Shown here: positions 27,455 to 36,425 of the stretch, piece after piece
Layout of the letters: each line of letters opens with the position of its first letter
Numbering within the stretch: position 1 is the first letter of the stretch
From: DATJPD01 sp035506575
GTDB lineage: Bacteria; Pseudomonadota; Alphaproteobacteria; CACIAM-22H2
DNA length: 64,000 nt
Assembly: GCA_035506575.1 (NCBI GenBank)
Contig: DATJPD010000049.1
Location: forward strand, 1-64,000
Reading direction: 5' to 3'
Position numbers and translations under genes: made by a program
Notes under the pieces: model-generated
Databases searched by the model: none
The model's input: the letters and a program-made list of their open reading frames with translations, nothing else
What the model was told of the DNA's origin: nothing

Positions 27455-27535
27455 AATAGAATCAATATATAGCGGGCCCTTCCTCGCAAACCGCAAGAAA
27501 AAAGCGCACCCCGCTAAAATTTATCACAAACCGCA

Positions 27536-27569
27536 AACGAAAAGGCCGGCGAAGGGTTCTCCGCCGGCC
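27536..27569 (-). terminator. Rho-independent terminator of carD
   Basis: On the minus strand, an 8-bp perfect stem (CGCCGGCC with GGCCGGCG, 27544-27551 and 27562-27569) closes a 10-base loop and runs into TTTTCGTTT. It lies 30 bases past the carD stop. GC-rich stem followed by T-run is the standard form. Confidence 0.8.
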
Positions 27570-27598
27570 TCTTCAACTCGTCTGTCGAAAGTTCGGCC

Positions 27599-28141
27599 TT
27601 AAGCAGCCTTCAGCATCGCCTCGAGACGCTGCGTCGCCACATCCTCGGGGATGCGCTCGACGGCCGCAAACTCACGCGCCAGGCGGTCGAGGGCCGCCTG
27701 ATACATCTGGCGCTCGCTGAACGACTGGTCGGGCTGGCCCGCATTCCGATAGAGGTCGCGCACGACCTCGGCGATCGAGCGCGGGTCGCCGGAGTTGATC
27801 TTGGCCTCGTATTCCTGGGCGCGGCGGCTCCACATCGTGCGCTTGATGCGCGAGCGCCCCTTCAAGGTGACCAGGGCCGCCTGCATTTCCTTGCGCGTGC
27901 ACAACCGGCGCAGGCCCGAGCTCTTGGCCTTGGCCACCGGAACGCGCAACGTCATGCGGTCCTTGTCGAACTGGATGACCAGGAGGCGGAGCTTCTGGCC
28001 GACGATCTCCTGGGATTCGATCGAGGTGATCTTGCCGACGCCATGGGTCGGATAAACGACATGGTCGCCGGTCGCAAAGCCCGTCTCGTCCGTCTCCCGC
28101 GCCACCTTACGCATACCCGTCTTGCTCTTTGTGCCGCTCAT
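27599..28141 (-). CDS. CarD-family transcriptional regulator
   Basis: The protein has 180 residues from ATG 28141. The N-terminal RNA-polymerase-interacting Tudor-like domain reads FATGDHVVYPTHGVGKITSIE, then LLVIQFDKDRMTLRVPV. The helical DNA-binding half contains KGRSRIKRTMWSRRAQEYEAKINSGD, the conserved signature of the family, with the tryptophan that props open promoter DNA. CarD proteins bind RNA polymerase and stabilise open complexes, often at rRNA promoters. In alphaproteobacteria the gene sits next to fdxA, as here. Its own terminator follows at 27536-27569. Confidence 0.93.
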   Translation of the reverse strand: MSGTKSKTGMRKVARETDETGFATGDHVVYPTHGVGKITSIESQEIVGQKLRLLVIQFDKDRMTLRVPVAKAKSSGLRRLCTRKEMQAALVTLKGRSRIKRTMWSRRAQEYEAKINSGDPRSIAEVVRDLYRNAGQPDQSFSERQMYQAALDRLAREFAAVERIPEDVATQRLEAMLKAA

Positions 28142-28458
28142 GCTCAACCTTGACCTTTCACTCCCGCTCCCTCGTTGGCAGCGATCGACCTGTCCCGGCC
28201 TGCGATGCGACAATTCGGGGGAGGCAGCCGAACCAGGGTCCGACAGCACCTTCGAACAGCTTGTCGCGGGTTGGGCAACCCGTGCGGTCCTGACCTAGCG
28301 TCCTTGGGGCGTCCTCGGATGTCCGTTCTCAGGATCCACTCGGGCTCAGGCAGTCGCTCACCCGATAATGTTGTAAACGTATCACAATCTTAGAGAAAAG
28401 GCACGGGCGCTGTCTAAGACTGAAGGTCTATAAATAGGATTTTATACAAATATTATTG
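28142..28458. promoter_or_regulatory. Intergenic region between fdxA and carD
   Basis: These 317 bases hold no gene I can support. The half next to fdxA (28360-28458) is AT-rich and contains TATAAATAGGATTTTATACAA, unusual for this GC-rich window. Read leftward it can hold the carD promoter, and it also lies past the fdxA stop. I see no terminator with a clean stem after fdxA, so read-through from fdxA into carD is possible. Confidence 0.4.
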
Positions 28459-28794
28459 TCAGCGGGCACCTGGCTTAGGACTGAAATGCTTTTCAAATTT
28501 ATCTGGGACACCTTTCCAGGTGTCCGCGTCGGCGGGAGCCTCACCTTTCCGGGTAATATTCGGCCAGGTTTCGGCGTAATCCGTATTAATTTTGACCCAT
28601 TTCTCCGCCCCGGGGTCGGTATCCGGAACGATCGCCTCGGCCGGGCACTCCGGTTCGCAAACCCCGCAATCGATGCACTCCGACGGCTTGATCACCAGCA
28701 TGTTCTCGCCCTCGTAGAAGCAGTCCACGGGGCAGACCTCCACGCAGTCCATGTACTTGCATTTGATGCAGGCTTCGTTGACCACGTAGGTCAT
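28459..28794 (-). CDS. fdxA: 7Fe-type ferredoxin FdxA
   Basis: The protein has 111 residues. The N-terminal cluster motif CIKCKYMDCVEVCPVDC and the second motif CIDCGVCEPECP match the [3Fe-4S][4Fe-4S] ferredoxins FdxA of proteobacteria. A C-terminal extension of about 50 residues includes AEKWVKINTDYAETWPNI, common to this group. It carries electrons at low potential in the cytoplasm. Partner enzymes are not identified here. It precedes carD and follows the S4 protein gene on the same strand, an order widely conserved in alphaproteobacteria. Confidence 0.94.
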   Translation of the reverse strand: MTYVVNEACIKCKYMDCVEVCPVDCFYEGENMLVIKPSECIDCGVCEPECPAEAIVPDTDPGAEKWVKINTDYAETWPNITRKGEAPADADTWKGVPDKFEKHFSPKPGAR

Positions 28795-28902
28795 CGTCGA
28801 ACTCTCCGAATATCTACAGGGGGTGACCGTTGCGCGGGCTGGCCTAACACGTCGCGATTGCCGATGGCAACCCCGCGCGGGTTAGGGACAAGCGGTCGGC
28901 AG

Positions 28903-29220
28903 CTACGCGCGCTCCCCGCTCAACGGAGCCGCAGGTCCGGCTGCCGCGCCCTTTTCTGGCGGCGCCAGATCCTCGTACAGCCGCCGTGCCTCGGCCGGCG
29001 GCCCGCGCCTGGCGGCGAGCCCGGTGATCTTGATCACCCGGATATTCGGGCCGAGCGGAAATGTCAGGACATCGCCCGCCCGCACCGCGTAGTGGGCCTT
29101 ATGGGTGAGCTGGCCGGAGACGCGCATGCGGCCGTCGTCGCAGAATCGCGCAGCGAGGGCCCGCGTCTTGAAGAACCGCGCGCACCACAGCCATTTGTCG
29201 AGGCGCTGGCTGTCGGTCAT
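28903..29220 (-). CDS. S4-domain RNA-binding protein (HslR-like)
   Basis: The protein has 105 residues from ATG 29220, six bases after the helicase stop. The S4 domain is complete: QRLDKWLWCARFFKTRALAARFCDDGRMRVSG, then the VRAGDVLTFPLG strand. The tail is rich in Ala, Pro and Arg. Relatives such as HslR bind stalled 50S subunits carrying nascent tRNA. Tight linkage to a SUV3-like RNA helicase fits a joint RNA role, which is inference. Confidence 0.88.
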   Translation of the reverse strand: MTDSQRLDKWLWCARFFKTRALAARFCDDGRMRVSGQLTHKAHYAVRAGDVLTFPLGPNIRVIKITGLAARRGPPAEARRLYEDLAPPEKGAAAGPAAPLSGERA

Positions 29221-29225
29221 CCGCC

Positions 29226-31793
29226 TTAGGCGCCGCCGGGGGTTCGGCCGCGCCGGCCATGACCCGGGTGTGCGCTGATGAGACGTTCGAGGTCGGCGAA
29301 CGGCGAGCCTTCGTGTCCGCGGTGGGCCCCGGGTCGGCGCGTTCCGCCCGCTGGCCGCGGCACGAACACCATCCCCGGCATGGCGCGATAGCCAAGAGCG
29401 GCCAGGAGGCCGGCGAGATCGCCCGGTGTGGCGCCGACGGCCGCGGCGAGGTCGGCGGTGGCGGCAAACGGCCCACGCTTGGCCAGGCCGCGCAGACGGC
29501 CCGCCAAACCGTCGAGCCGGTCGACCCGCGCGTAGATCGGCCCGGCCGGGAGATAGAGGCATGCGGCATAGAACTCGGCGGGCAGGGCGGCGGCCGAGCG
29601 CGCGAGCGAGCGCTCGCGCGGTACGGCCGCGATGACGCGCTGCGGATCTTCGCCGCGTGCGCACGCCCACAACAGGGCCCGCAATTGCGTGCTCTCGCGG
29701 CTGCGCAGCGCCGGCAGGAACACGCCGATCGTACCGATATGCACGCCGAGCCGGGCCAGCAGCGGCCGGTCGCTCTTGGCCAGAGTGTCAATCTGACCCG
29801 CCGCGACGCGCCGGGGCACGCATCCGAGGGCCGCCGTGAGCGCATACGCGAGGCCGCGCGCCGCACCGCTGAGCTCCGCCTCGCGCAACGCGAACAGGGG
29901 CGCCAGGGCCCGCTTCAGATGGCCGTCGAGCCAGGCCTGCATACGCCGGCGCACCGCGTCGCGGTGCTGCGGCTCGAGCAGGGCCGACGGCAGGGTCTCG
30001 ACGCGTGGCGCAAGCGGCTCGTCGCCGGCCGCCAGCCGCCCCACGGCTTGCGTCTGCCAGCGCACGAGGCCGCGCTCGTCCAGCGAGAATTCACTGTCGG
30101 CCGATCCGACAAACCGCCGGACCCGGTCGCCGACGTCGCGCCGCAACGCCTTGTTGGCCGCCGCCAGGAGATCGCGGGCGCCGCTTTCGCGCGCGTCCGA
30201 TTCCGCGACGAAATTGAATCCATCCAGGCGCCCGGCGCGCTCGCCCTCGATGAGGACGTCGCCGCGCGTCGTGACGGCGGCCATGTACTCCTCGCCCTGG
30301 CGACGCGCCTTGGCCAGCACCGCGGCACGGCGGTCCACGAAGCGCTGCATCAGTCGTTCGTGCAGAGCATCCGACAGGCGGTCCTCGACCTCGCGCGCCC
30401 TCTCCTGCCAATGCGCGGCATCGGCCAGCCAGCGCGGGCGATGAGCCACATAGGTCCAGGTGCGGATGCGGGCGAGCCGCTCCAGCAACGTGTCGAGGTC
30501 GCCCTCGACCGTATCGAGCCGCGCGACCTGGGAGGCCACCCACTCCGTCGGCAGCCGGCCGTCGAGACGCAGGTGGCGGAAAATGCGCCCGACCAGATGC
30601 ACGTGCGCGTCGCCGAGCGCCTTGCGGAAATCGGGGATCTGGCAGGCATCCCACAGAAGGCGCACCCCCTCGCGATCTTCCGTGAGCGACGCCAGCTCCT
30701 TGTCGGCGGCCAGCGCCGTGAGGGTGAGATGATCGTCGGCCTCGCGCGTGCGGATCAAGGCGGGCAGCGGCGGCGGCGCTTCAAGGCTGCGCAGCAGGGC
30801 GCGCGGCGTCGTGAAATCGAGGTCCGTGTTGCGCCATTGGAACGCGGTGAGCGACGGAAATTTGTGCTCCTCGATCGCGGCGATGGTCTCGGGATCGAGC
30901 GGGCCGACATCGCGGCCGTCGACGCCCGTGGTCGTGCCGAACGTGCCGTTGTTCATGTGCCGCCCGGCGCGGCCGGCGATCTGGCCGAGCTCGGCCGGCG
31001 ACAGGCGACGCATGCCGCGGCCGTCGAATTTCGCGAGCTGTGCGAAGGCGACGTGATCGATGTCCATGTTGAGGCCCATGCCGATCGCGTCGGTCGCGAC
31101 CAGGTAGTCGACCTCGCCCGCCTGGTACATCGCCACCTGCGCGTTGCGGGTGCGCGGGCTGAGCGCGCCGAACACGACCGCCGCCCCGCCGCGTTGGCGG
31201 CGCACCAGCTCGGCGATGCCGTAGACCTCGGCAGCCGAGAACGCCACCGCGGCCGAACGGCGCGGCAAGCGCGTGATCTTCTTGGGCCCGGTCCAGGTGA
31301 GCGTCGAAAAGCGCGGCCGGGCGATGAACTCCACACCGGGCACGAGGGCACGGATAAGGCGCTTGGCGGTCTCGGCCCCGAGGAACATCGTCTCGACGTA
31401 GCCGCGCGCGTGCAGCAGCCGGTCGGTGAACACATGGCCGCGCTCGCGGTCGGCGCACATCTGCACTTCGTCGATGGCGAGGAACGCAACCTCCCGGTCG
31501 AGCGGCATCGCCTCGACCGTGCACACGAACCAGCGCGGGGCGGGCGGAATGATCCGTTCTTCGCCGGTCACGAGGGCCACGCTGTCCTTGCCCTTCAGCC
31601 GGACGATACGGTCGTAGTTTTCACGTGCCAGAAGGCGCAGCGGAAAGCCGATCATGCCGCTGCGATGCCCGAGCATGCGCTCGAGGGCGAGATGGGTCTT
31701 GCCCGTGTTGGTCGGCCCCAGGACCGCGACGATGCGGGCGTCGCGCCGGTCGGGGGTGTCGCTGAGTCGTGCGGTATCGCCGACTGCTCTCAT
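29226..31793 (-). CDS. SUV3-like superfamily 2 RNA helicase
   Basis: The protein has 855 residues. Helicase motifs appear in order: Walker A in GPTNTGKTH (near 26-34), the GFPLRLLARENYD block, VTGEERI, DEVQM as motif II (near 110), VVFGALSPRTR, ATDAIGMGLNMDIDHVAF and the GRAGRH motif VI near 265. The layout and DEVQ box match SUV3/mitochondrial degradosome-type helicases, a group shared by alphaproteobacteria and mitochondria. The C-terminal ~500 residues are helical, with a basic Gly/Arg-rich tail (RGHEGSPF...GHGRRGRTPGG). It likely unwinds RNA for decay or ribosome work. Confidence 0.92.
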   Translation of the reverse strand: MRAVGDTARLSDTPDRRDARIVAVLGPTNTGKTHLALERMLGHRSGMIGFPLRLLARENYDRIVRLKGKDSVALVTGEERIIPPAPRWFVCTVEAMPLDREVAFLAIDEVQMCADRERGHVFTDRLLHARGYVETMFLGAETAKRLIRALVPGVEFIARPRFSTLTWTGPKKITRLPRRSAAVAFSAAEVYGIAELVRRQRGGAAVVFGALSPRTRNAQVAMYQAGEVDYLVATDAIGMGLNMDIDHVAFAQLAKFDGRGMRRLSPAELGQIAGRAGRHMNNGTFGTTTGVDGRDVGPLDPETIAAIEEHKFPSLTAFQWRNTDLDFTTPRALLRSLEAPPPLPALIRTREADDHLTLTALAADKELASLTEDREGVRLLWDACQIPDFRKALGDAHVHLVGRIFRHLRLDGRLPTEWVASQVARLDTVEGDLDTLLERLARIRTWTYVAHRPRWLADAAHWQERAREVEDRLSDALHERLMQRFVDRRAAVLAKARRQGEEYMAAVTTRGDVLIEGERAGRLDGFNFVAESDARESGARDLLAAANKALRRDVGDRVRRFVGSADSEFSLDERGLVRWQTQAVGRLAAGDEPLAPRVETLPSALLEPQHRDAVRRRMQAWLDGHLKRALAPLFALREAELSGAARGLAYALTAALGCVPRRVAAGQIDTLAKSDRPLLARLGVHIGTIGVFLPALRSRESTQLRALLWACARGEDPQRVIAAVPRERSLARSAAALPAEFYAACLYLPAGPIYARVDRLDGLAGRLRGLAKRGPFAATADLAAAVGATPGDLAGLLAALGYRAMPGMVFVPRPAGGTRRPGAHRGHEGSPFADLERLISAHPGHGRRGRTPGGA

Positions 31794-31993
31794 CTGTCAC
31801 TTAGTTTGGAGGATTCGCCGCACGATGCAAGTACCCCGTTGTGAATCCTGCGTGGCATCCGCCTCCAGGCCGTCAGGTAGGCGGTCTGGCCGGTCGCGCA
31901 AGGCGGCCGCCTGGCCTGTCAAAACCCTTGTGCTCGGCATCCGAACTACCTAAATCCGTCGCTCACGGGGATTGTCGCAACAAGGTTAAGAAG
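31794..31993. promoter_or_regulatory. Upstream region of htpG with a candidate heat-shock (RpoH) promoter at 31927-31955
   Basis: CTTG at 31927-31930 is followed after 18 bases by CCTAAAT at 31949-31955, close to the alphaproteobacterial RpoH pattern CTTG-N17/18-CYTATnT. It lies 39 bases before the htpG ATG, a proper distance. HtpG is usually heat-inducible, which supports the reading. One mismatch in the -10 leaves it tentative. The rest of the 200 bases shows no gene. Confidence 0.45.
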
Positions 31994-33871
31994 ATGGACA
32001 GCGCGACCACAGGGGGCACGGAGAAACTCTCGTTCCAGGCCGAGGTCGGCCGGCTGCTCGACATCGTCGCCCATTCGCTCTACAGCGACCGCCGCGTCTT
32101 CCTGCGCGAGCTCATTTCCAACGCCTCCGATGCCTGCGACCGGCTGCGCTACGAGGCGCTGACCAAGCCCGAGCTGGCACCGCCCGAGAGCAAGTTCCGC
32201 ATCGAGCTGGTCCTCGACAAGGCCGCGCGCACGCTCACGATCGCCGACAACGGCATCGGCATGAACCGCGCCGAGCTGATCGACAATCTCGGCACGATCG
32301 CGCGCTCGGGCACGGCCGCGTTCGTCAAGAGTCTCACCGGCGACAAGCAGAAGGACGTGCCGCTGATCGGCCAGTTCGGTGTCGGCTTCTATTCTGCGTT
32401 CATGGTCGCGGACAAAGTCACGGTCGAGACCCGCCGCGCCGGCGAAAGCCAGGGCTGGCGCTGGACCTCGGATGGCAAGGGCGAGTTCACGATCGACGGA
32501 ATCGAGCGCGCTGCCCCGGGCACGTCCGTCATCCTGCGCGTACGCGAGGATGCCGACGAATTCCTCGACCCCGAGAACATCCGCGGCATCGTCCGCCAGT
32601 ACTCGGACCACATCGCCATTCCGATCCTGTTGGGCGGGGAGCGCGGCGAGACCCTCAACCGCGCCTCGGCGCTGTGGATGCGGCCCAAGGGCGAGATCAC
32701 CCTCGAGCAGTACAAGGAGTTCTACCATCACGTCGGCCACGCGATGGACGACCCGTGGCTCACGATCCACTGGCGCGCCGAGGGCAAGATCGAATACGCG
32801 GGCCTGCTCTACATTCCGTCCACGAGGCCGTTCGATCTCTATCATCCCGAGCGCCGGCACGGCGTGAAGCTATACGTCAAGCGCGTCTTCATCACCGACG
32901 GCCAGAAGGACCTGCTTCCGGGCTATCTGCGCTTCCTGCGCGGCGTGATCGATTCCGAGGATCTGCCGCTCAACATCAGCCGCGAGATGCTGCAGAACAA
33001 CCCGGTGCTGGCGCTGATCCGCAGCGGCGTGGTCAGCCGCGTTCTCGGCGAGCTCGAAAAGAAGGCCAAGGATGCCGCCGACGAGTACGCGAAATTCTGG
33101 GACAATTTCGGCTCCGTGCTCAAAGAGGGGCTGTACGAGGACCCGGCCAACCGCGAGCGGCTGTTCGGGATCGTGCGCTTTGCGAGCACGCATGGGGCGG
33201 GGCTGCACAGCCTCGCCGACTATGTCGGCCGCATGAAGCCGGGCCAGGACGCGATCTACTATATCGCGGGCGAGGACGTCGCCAGCCTGGCCGCGAGCCC
33301 GCAGCTTGAAGGGTTCAAGACGCGCGGGGTGGAAGTTCTCCTGCTCGCCGATCCGGTCGATGAGTTCTGGGTGGCGCAGGTCGGCGGCTATCAAGGCAAG
33401 GGCTTCAAGTCGGTGACCCGCGGGGCGGCCGATCTCTCGAAACTCACCGCCGCGGACAAGACGGAGGAGTCGAAGCCCAAGGACGACACGGACCTGGCGC
33501 CGCTGCTCGCCATGTTCCGCCTGGCGCTGAGCGACGCGGTCAAGGATGTCCGCGCGTCGGAGCGCCTGACCGACAGCCCGGTCTGCCTCGTCGCCGACGA
33601 CAGCGACCTCGACATCCACCTCGAGCGGATGCTGCGCCAGCACAAGCAGATCAATCAGGCCTCTAAGCGCATCCTCGAGATCAATCCGACGCACCCGCTG
33701 GTCAAGCGCTTGGCGTCCGCGGTCGGCAAGGAGGGGGCGGTCGAGGCGATCAACGAAGCGGCCTTCCTGCTGCTCGACCAGGCGCGCCTGCTCGAGGGCG
33801 AGCCGCTGCCCGACGTGCCGGCGTTCGCCCGCCGCATGACCGCGATGCTCGGGCGCGGAGTTGGCGGCTGA
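31994..33871 (+). CDS. htpG: Molecular chaperone HtpG (Hsp90 family)
   Basis: The protein has 625 residues, the standard length. The GHKL ATPase domain shows FLRELISNASDACDRLRYEAL, TIADNGIGM, SGTAAF and IGQFGVGFYSAFMVA. The middle domain holds GLLYIPSTRPFDLY and the catalytic-arginine loop DLPLNISREMLQ. The C-terminal dimerisation domain contains SPVCLVADDSDLDIHLERML. ATG 31994 follows AAGGTTAAGAAG. The frame is open further up to 31841 but that extension has no chaperone features. It folds and remodels client proteins in the cytoplasm. Confidence 0.97.
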   Translation: MDSATTGGTEKLSFQAEVGRLLDIVAHSLYSDRRVFLRELISNASDACDRLRYEALTKPELAPPESKFRIELVLDKAARTLTIADNGIGMNRAELIDNLGTIARSGTAAFVKSLTGDKQKDVPLIGQFGVGFYSAFMVADKVTVETRRAGESQGWRWTSDGKGEFTIDGIERAAPGTSVILRVREDADEFLDPENIRGIVRQYSDHIAIPILLGGERGETLNRASALWMRPKGEITLEQYKEFYHHVGHAMDDPWLTIHWRAEGKIEYAGLLYIPSTRPFDLYHPERRHGVKLYVKRVFITDGQKDLLPGYLRFLRGVIDSEDLPLNISREMLQNNPVLALIRSGVVSRVLGELEKKAKDAADEYAKFWDNFGSVLKEGLYEDPANRERLFGIVRFASTHGAGLHSLADYVGRMKPGQDAIYYIAGEDVASLAASPQLEGFKTRGVEVLLLADPVDEFWVAQVGGYQGKGFKSVTRGAADLSKLTAADKTEESKPKDDTDLAPLLAMFRLALSDAVKDVRASERLTDSPVCLVADDSDLDIHLERMLRQHKQINQASKRILEINPTHPLVKRLASAVGKEGAVEAINEAAFLLLDQARLLEGEPLPDVPAFARRMTAMLGRGVGG

Positions 33872-33879
33872 TCGAGCGG

Positions 33880-34866
33880 CTAACCGGTGCTGAGTTCGGC
33901 CCGTAACGCGATCCCCGATTCCCGGTAATAGCGCACGGCGCCAGAGTGGAACGGCATGAAGGTGTTGGCGCCGGCGTTGTCGGCCCGCATCGACCGCGCG
34001 GCCGGATAGGCGGCGACGACTTCGCCCGAATGGCCAAGCAGCGCCGCGACGACCGCGTACGCAGTATCTGCCGGCACCGCCTCGTGGGCGACGACGAAAT
34101 TCCACACGGCCATCGACCGTAACGGGGCGGTCTGCCCGCGATACGTGCCGGCGGGAATCTCGAACGGCGCGAAATACGGGAACAGGCGTCCGAACGCCGC
34201 GGCCTCGTCCGCCGTGAAGCCGAACACCGCCGCATCGGCTGCCTGGGTCACGTCGACGAACGGCTCGCTCGGCAGGCCCGAACCCCACCAGAACGCGTCG
34301 ATCTCGCGGGACAGCACCTGCCGCCCCATTTCAGCCGGCGAGCCGGTCGCGAGCGTGGCACGGATGCCGAGCGCGTCGGCGATTCCGCGGAAGAACACTT
34401 CGCCCGGGCCGCCGGCCGGCCCGACGCCGACGCGCTTGCCGCCGAGGTCGGCAAGCTTGCTGATGCCGCTCGAGCGCAGCGTGATGGTATGAAACGGGGT
34501 CTCGTACATGGGCACCAGAGCCCGCAGACCGCGCAGCGGCCGGCCGGCGAACGGGCCTTTGCCGTTCCAGGCGTCGAACCCGGGGCCCATGTTCAAAGCC
34601 GCGAACGCCACTTGGCCCGCGCTGACCAGCTCGACGTTCTCATTCGAGCCCTTTGTCTCGCGGATGGTCACGTCGAGCCGAGCGTAGCGCTGGATCACCG
34701 GGGCGATCGCCTTGGCGAAGGAAAGAAAGGCGCTGCCCGCACCCGCCGCCGCCAAGGTGAAGCCGCTCGCTGCCCCGGTTGTAGGAGACTGGGCCCCGGC
34801 TCTGCGCACAACTCGCCCCATCGCCAGCGCTGCCAGCGCCAGCGTGAGCTCCCGTCGCCTCAACAT
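33880..34866 (-). CDS. TAXI-family TRAP transporter solute-binding protein
   Basis: The protein has 328 residues from ATG 34866, with GGGGGC just upstream; a TTG at 34878 is the alternative. A Tat-like or Sec signal (LRRRELTLALAALAMGRVVRRAGAQS) comes first. The TAXI receptor pattern follows: GAGSAFLSFAKAIAPVIQRY, TKGSNENVELVSAGQVAFAALNMG, GGKRVGVGPAGGPGEVFFRGI and AFWWGSGLPSEPF. TAXI receptors feed the TRAP membrane permease, which is not present in the window, so it is an orphan here. The gene is convergent with htpG with eight bases between. Confidence 0.85.
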   Translation of the reverse strand: MLRRRELTLALAALAMGRVVRRAGAQSPTTGAASGFTLAAAGAGSAFLSFAKAIAPVIQRYARLDVTIRETKGSNENVELVSAGQVAFAALNMGPGFDAWNGKGPFAGRPLRGLRALVPMYETPFHTITLRSSGISKLADLGGKRVGVGPAGGPGEVFFRGIADALGIRATLATGSPAEMGRQVLSREIDAFWWGSGLPSEPFVDVTQAADAAVFGFTADEAAAFGRLFPYFAPFEIPAGTYRGQTAPLRSMAVWNFVVAHEAVPADTAYAVVAALLGHSGEVVAAYPAARSMRADNAGANTFMPFHSGAVRYYRESGIALRAELSTG

Positions 34867-34923
34867 CCGTGCCCCCAATGCCGTTCGGCCGATCCTATCC
34901 CACGCGTCTCCTGGCGTCCTGTC

Positions 34924-36273
34924 TCAGATCGCCGTCTTGGTGATGCGACCGGTAGCGTCGACGAACCAGCGCTCGCTTGGGAACGTTTTGCCGGAAAGCG
35001 CAGCGGCCATGAAATCGGCCTGCAGGCCCGTCGGCGACGGCCCCAGCGCCGCGGCCGGCACGCCCCCCACCGAGTGCCGGGAGTCCTGGTAGATCACGAG
35101 CCGCTTGGGGCCCGGGATCGCCTTCACGCAGCGCTCGGCGTTCTCGATCGGCGACAGCTCGTCCGCCTCGCCGCCGATGCACAGATACGGCATGCGGATC
35201 TTCTCGGCATAGCCCTCCCAGGTGAGCGACTTGGCGAACGCGTCGAACTTCGCCTCGTCCTGGATGTTCGCCATGTACATGAAGCGCTTCTTGAACGTGG
35301 GCGACGCCTCGTTGAAGACCGTGTTCCAGCCGGGCTCGAGGGCCGTGCCCGAGACAGCGCAGGCCTTGTAGCGCGGCTCGGCGCCCGCGCTGATGGTGCC
35401 GGCGAACGAGCCGAAGCTGGTCCCCACCACCCCGATGCGCTGCGGATCTATCTCGGGCCGGGCGGCGGCAAATTCGTAGAACGCTTTGGCCGCCTCGGCC
35501 CAAGCGGGCACGCTCATATAGATGCCGAGCACCGGGCACTCGTATTGGCCGGGCCCCTCGATCGCCAGAACCGCGAGGCCGCGGTTGAGCCAGCGGTCGC
35601 CGTAGAGCGCCACGCCACCTTCCTTGAAGCTGTCCATGCCTGGGATCGCAACCACGGCCGGCACGCGGCCGCCGCTGTATCCATAAGGCAGGTGCAGCCA
35701 GCCGGGGAGTTGCTTGCCCTGGAACGGAATCCACACGGCCTCGATCTTGTGATCCGCCAGGGCCGCGTATTTGCCGAAGCACTCGCGCTTCTTGGTGTTG
35801 CAGAGGATATTCTTCTCGCTGTTCTCGTCGATCGGCCACTGCGCGGCACCCCAGTGGATCGTCGCCATGTAGTAGTTCTCGCGCGCGGTGACCGTGTCGC
35901 CCTCTTTCTCGGCCTCGACGGCCTTGGCCTCGCGGCGCCGGGCCGTTGCCTCGAAGGCCGGCGTGATGTCGGCGTATTTTTGCACGCGCTGCCGGATCGC
36001 CGCGAAATCGGCGAGCCCCTCGAAGCCGATCGGCGCGTTCCAGTAGATCGTGCGCGGCTGATCCCAGTCGAGCCCGACGGAGCGGATCACGTTGTCGAGC
36101 ACCCAGCGCTGCTCGTCGTACCGGCGCATCCGCGGCTCGCCGGCCATGGCTGTCGCGGCACCAGCGGGCACTTGCGCCTGGGCGCGCGCGGGTGCGGCCC
36201 CCTCGGCGATGAGGGCGGCGGCTCCCCCGGCTGCGGTCATGGTCGCACCGTGCAGAAAATCGCGCCTGTCCAT
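34924..36273 (-). CDS. Tat-exported alpha/beta hydrolase (FrsA/DUF1100-like)
   Basis: The protein has 449 residues. A twin-arginine signal, MDRRDFLHGATM, leads to cleavage near ARAQAQ (residue 33). The catalytic domain covers about 190-449, with oxyanion region AIPGMDSFKEG, nucleophile Ser in VGTSFGS, an acid in GGEADELSP and His in DSRHSVGG. The N-terminal helical cap and a DWDQPRTIYW stretch match hydrolases of the FrsA-like group. The substrate is unknown; periplasmic location follows from the signal. It lies 57 bases upstream of the TAXI receptor gene on the same strand. Confidence 0.85.
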   Translation of the reverse strand: MDRRDFLHGATMTAAGGAAALIAEGAAPARAQAQVPAGAATAMAGEPRMRRYDEQRWVLDNVIRSVGLDWDQPRTIYWNAPIGFEGLADFAAIRQRVQKYADITPAFEATARRREAKAVEAEKEGDTVTARENYYMATIHWGAAQWPIDENSEKNILCNTKKRECFGKYAALADHKIEAVWIPFQGKQLPGWLHLPYGYSGGRVPAVVAIPGMDSFKEGGVALYGDRWLNRGLAVLAIEGPGQYECPVLGIYMSVPAWAEAAKAFYEFAAARPEIDPQRIGVVGTSFGSFAGTISAGAEPRYKACAVSGTALEPGWNTVFNEASPTFKKRFMYMANIQDEAKFDAFAKSLTWEGYAEKIRMPYLCIGGEADELSPIENAERCVKAIPGPKRLVIYQDSRHSVGGVPAAALGPSPTGLQADFMAAALSGKTFPSERWFVDATGRITKTAI

Positions 36274-36425
36274 TGGTTCCTCCCGGGATGTGATTGGGAT
36301 GAGGATAGGCAGCGCGTTTGATCGAGATCAAGGCGGAGCGGCCGCGGGGCGGCTAGACATCGCAGAACCGCGCAAGGACTCGCTCCTGCGCGGGCTTGGC
36401 ATTTGGCCTCCAGGGTCGCGACGAG

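Noticed and set aside
29259..31844. 861-residue plus-strand frame opposite the helicase
   Set aside because: The minus-strand frame holds all helicase motifs; the plus frame is compositional noise from high GC.
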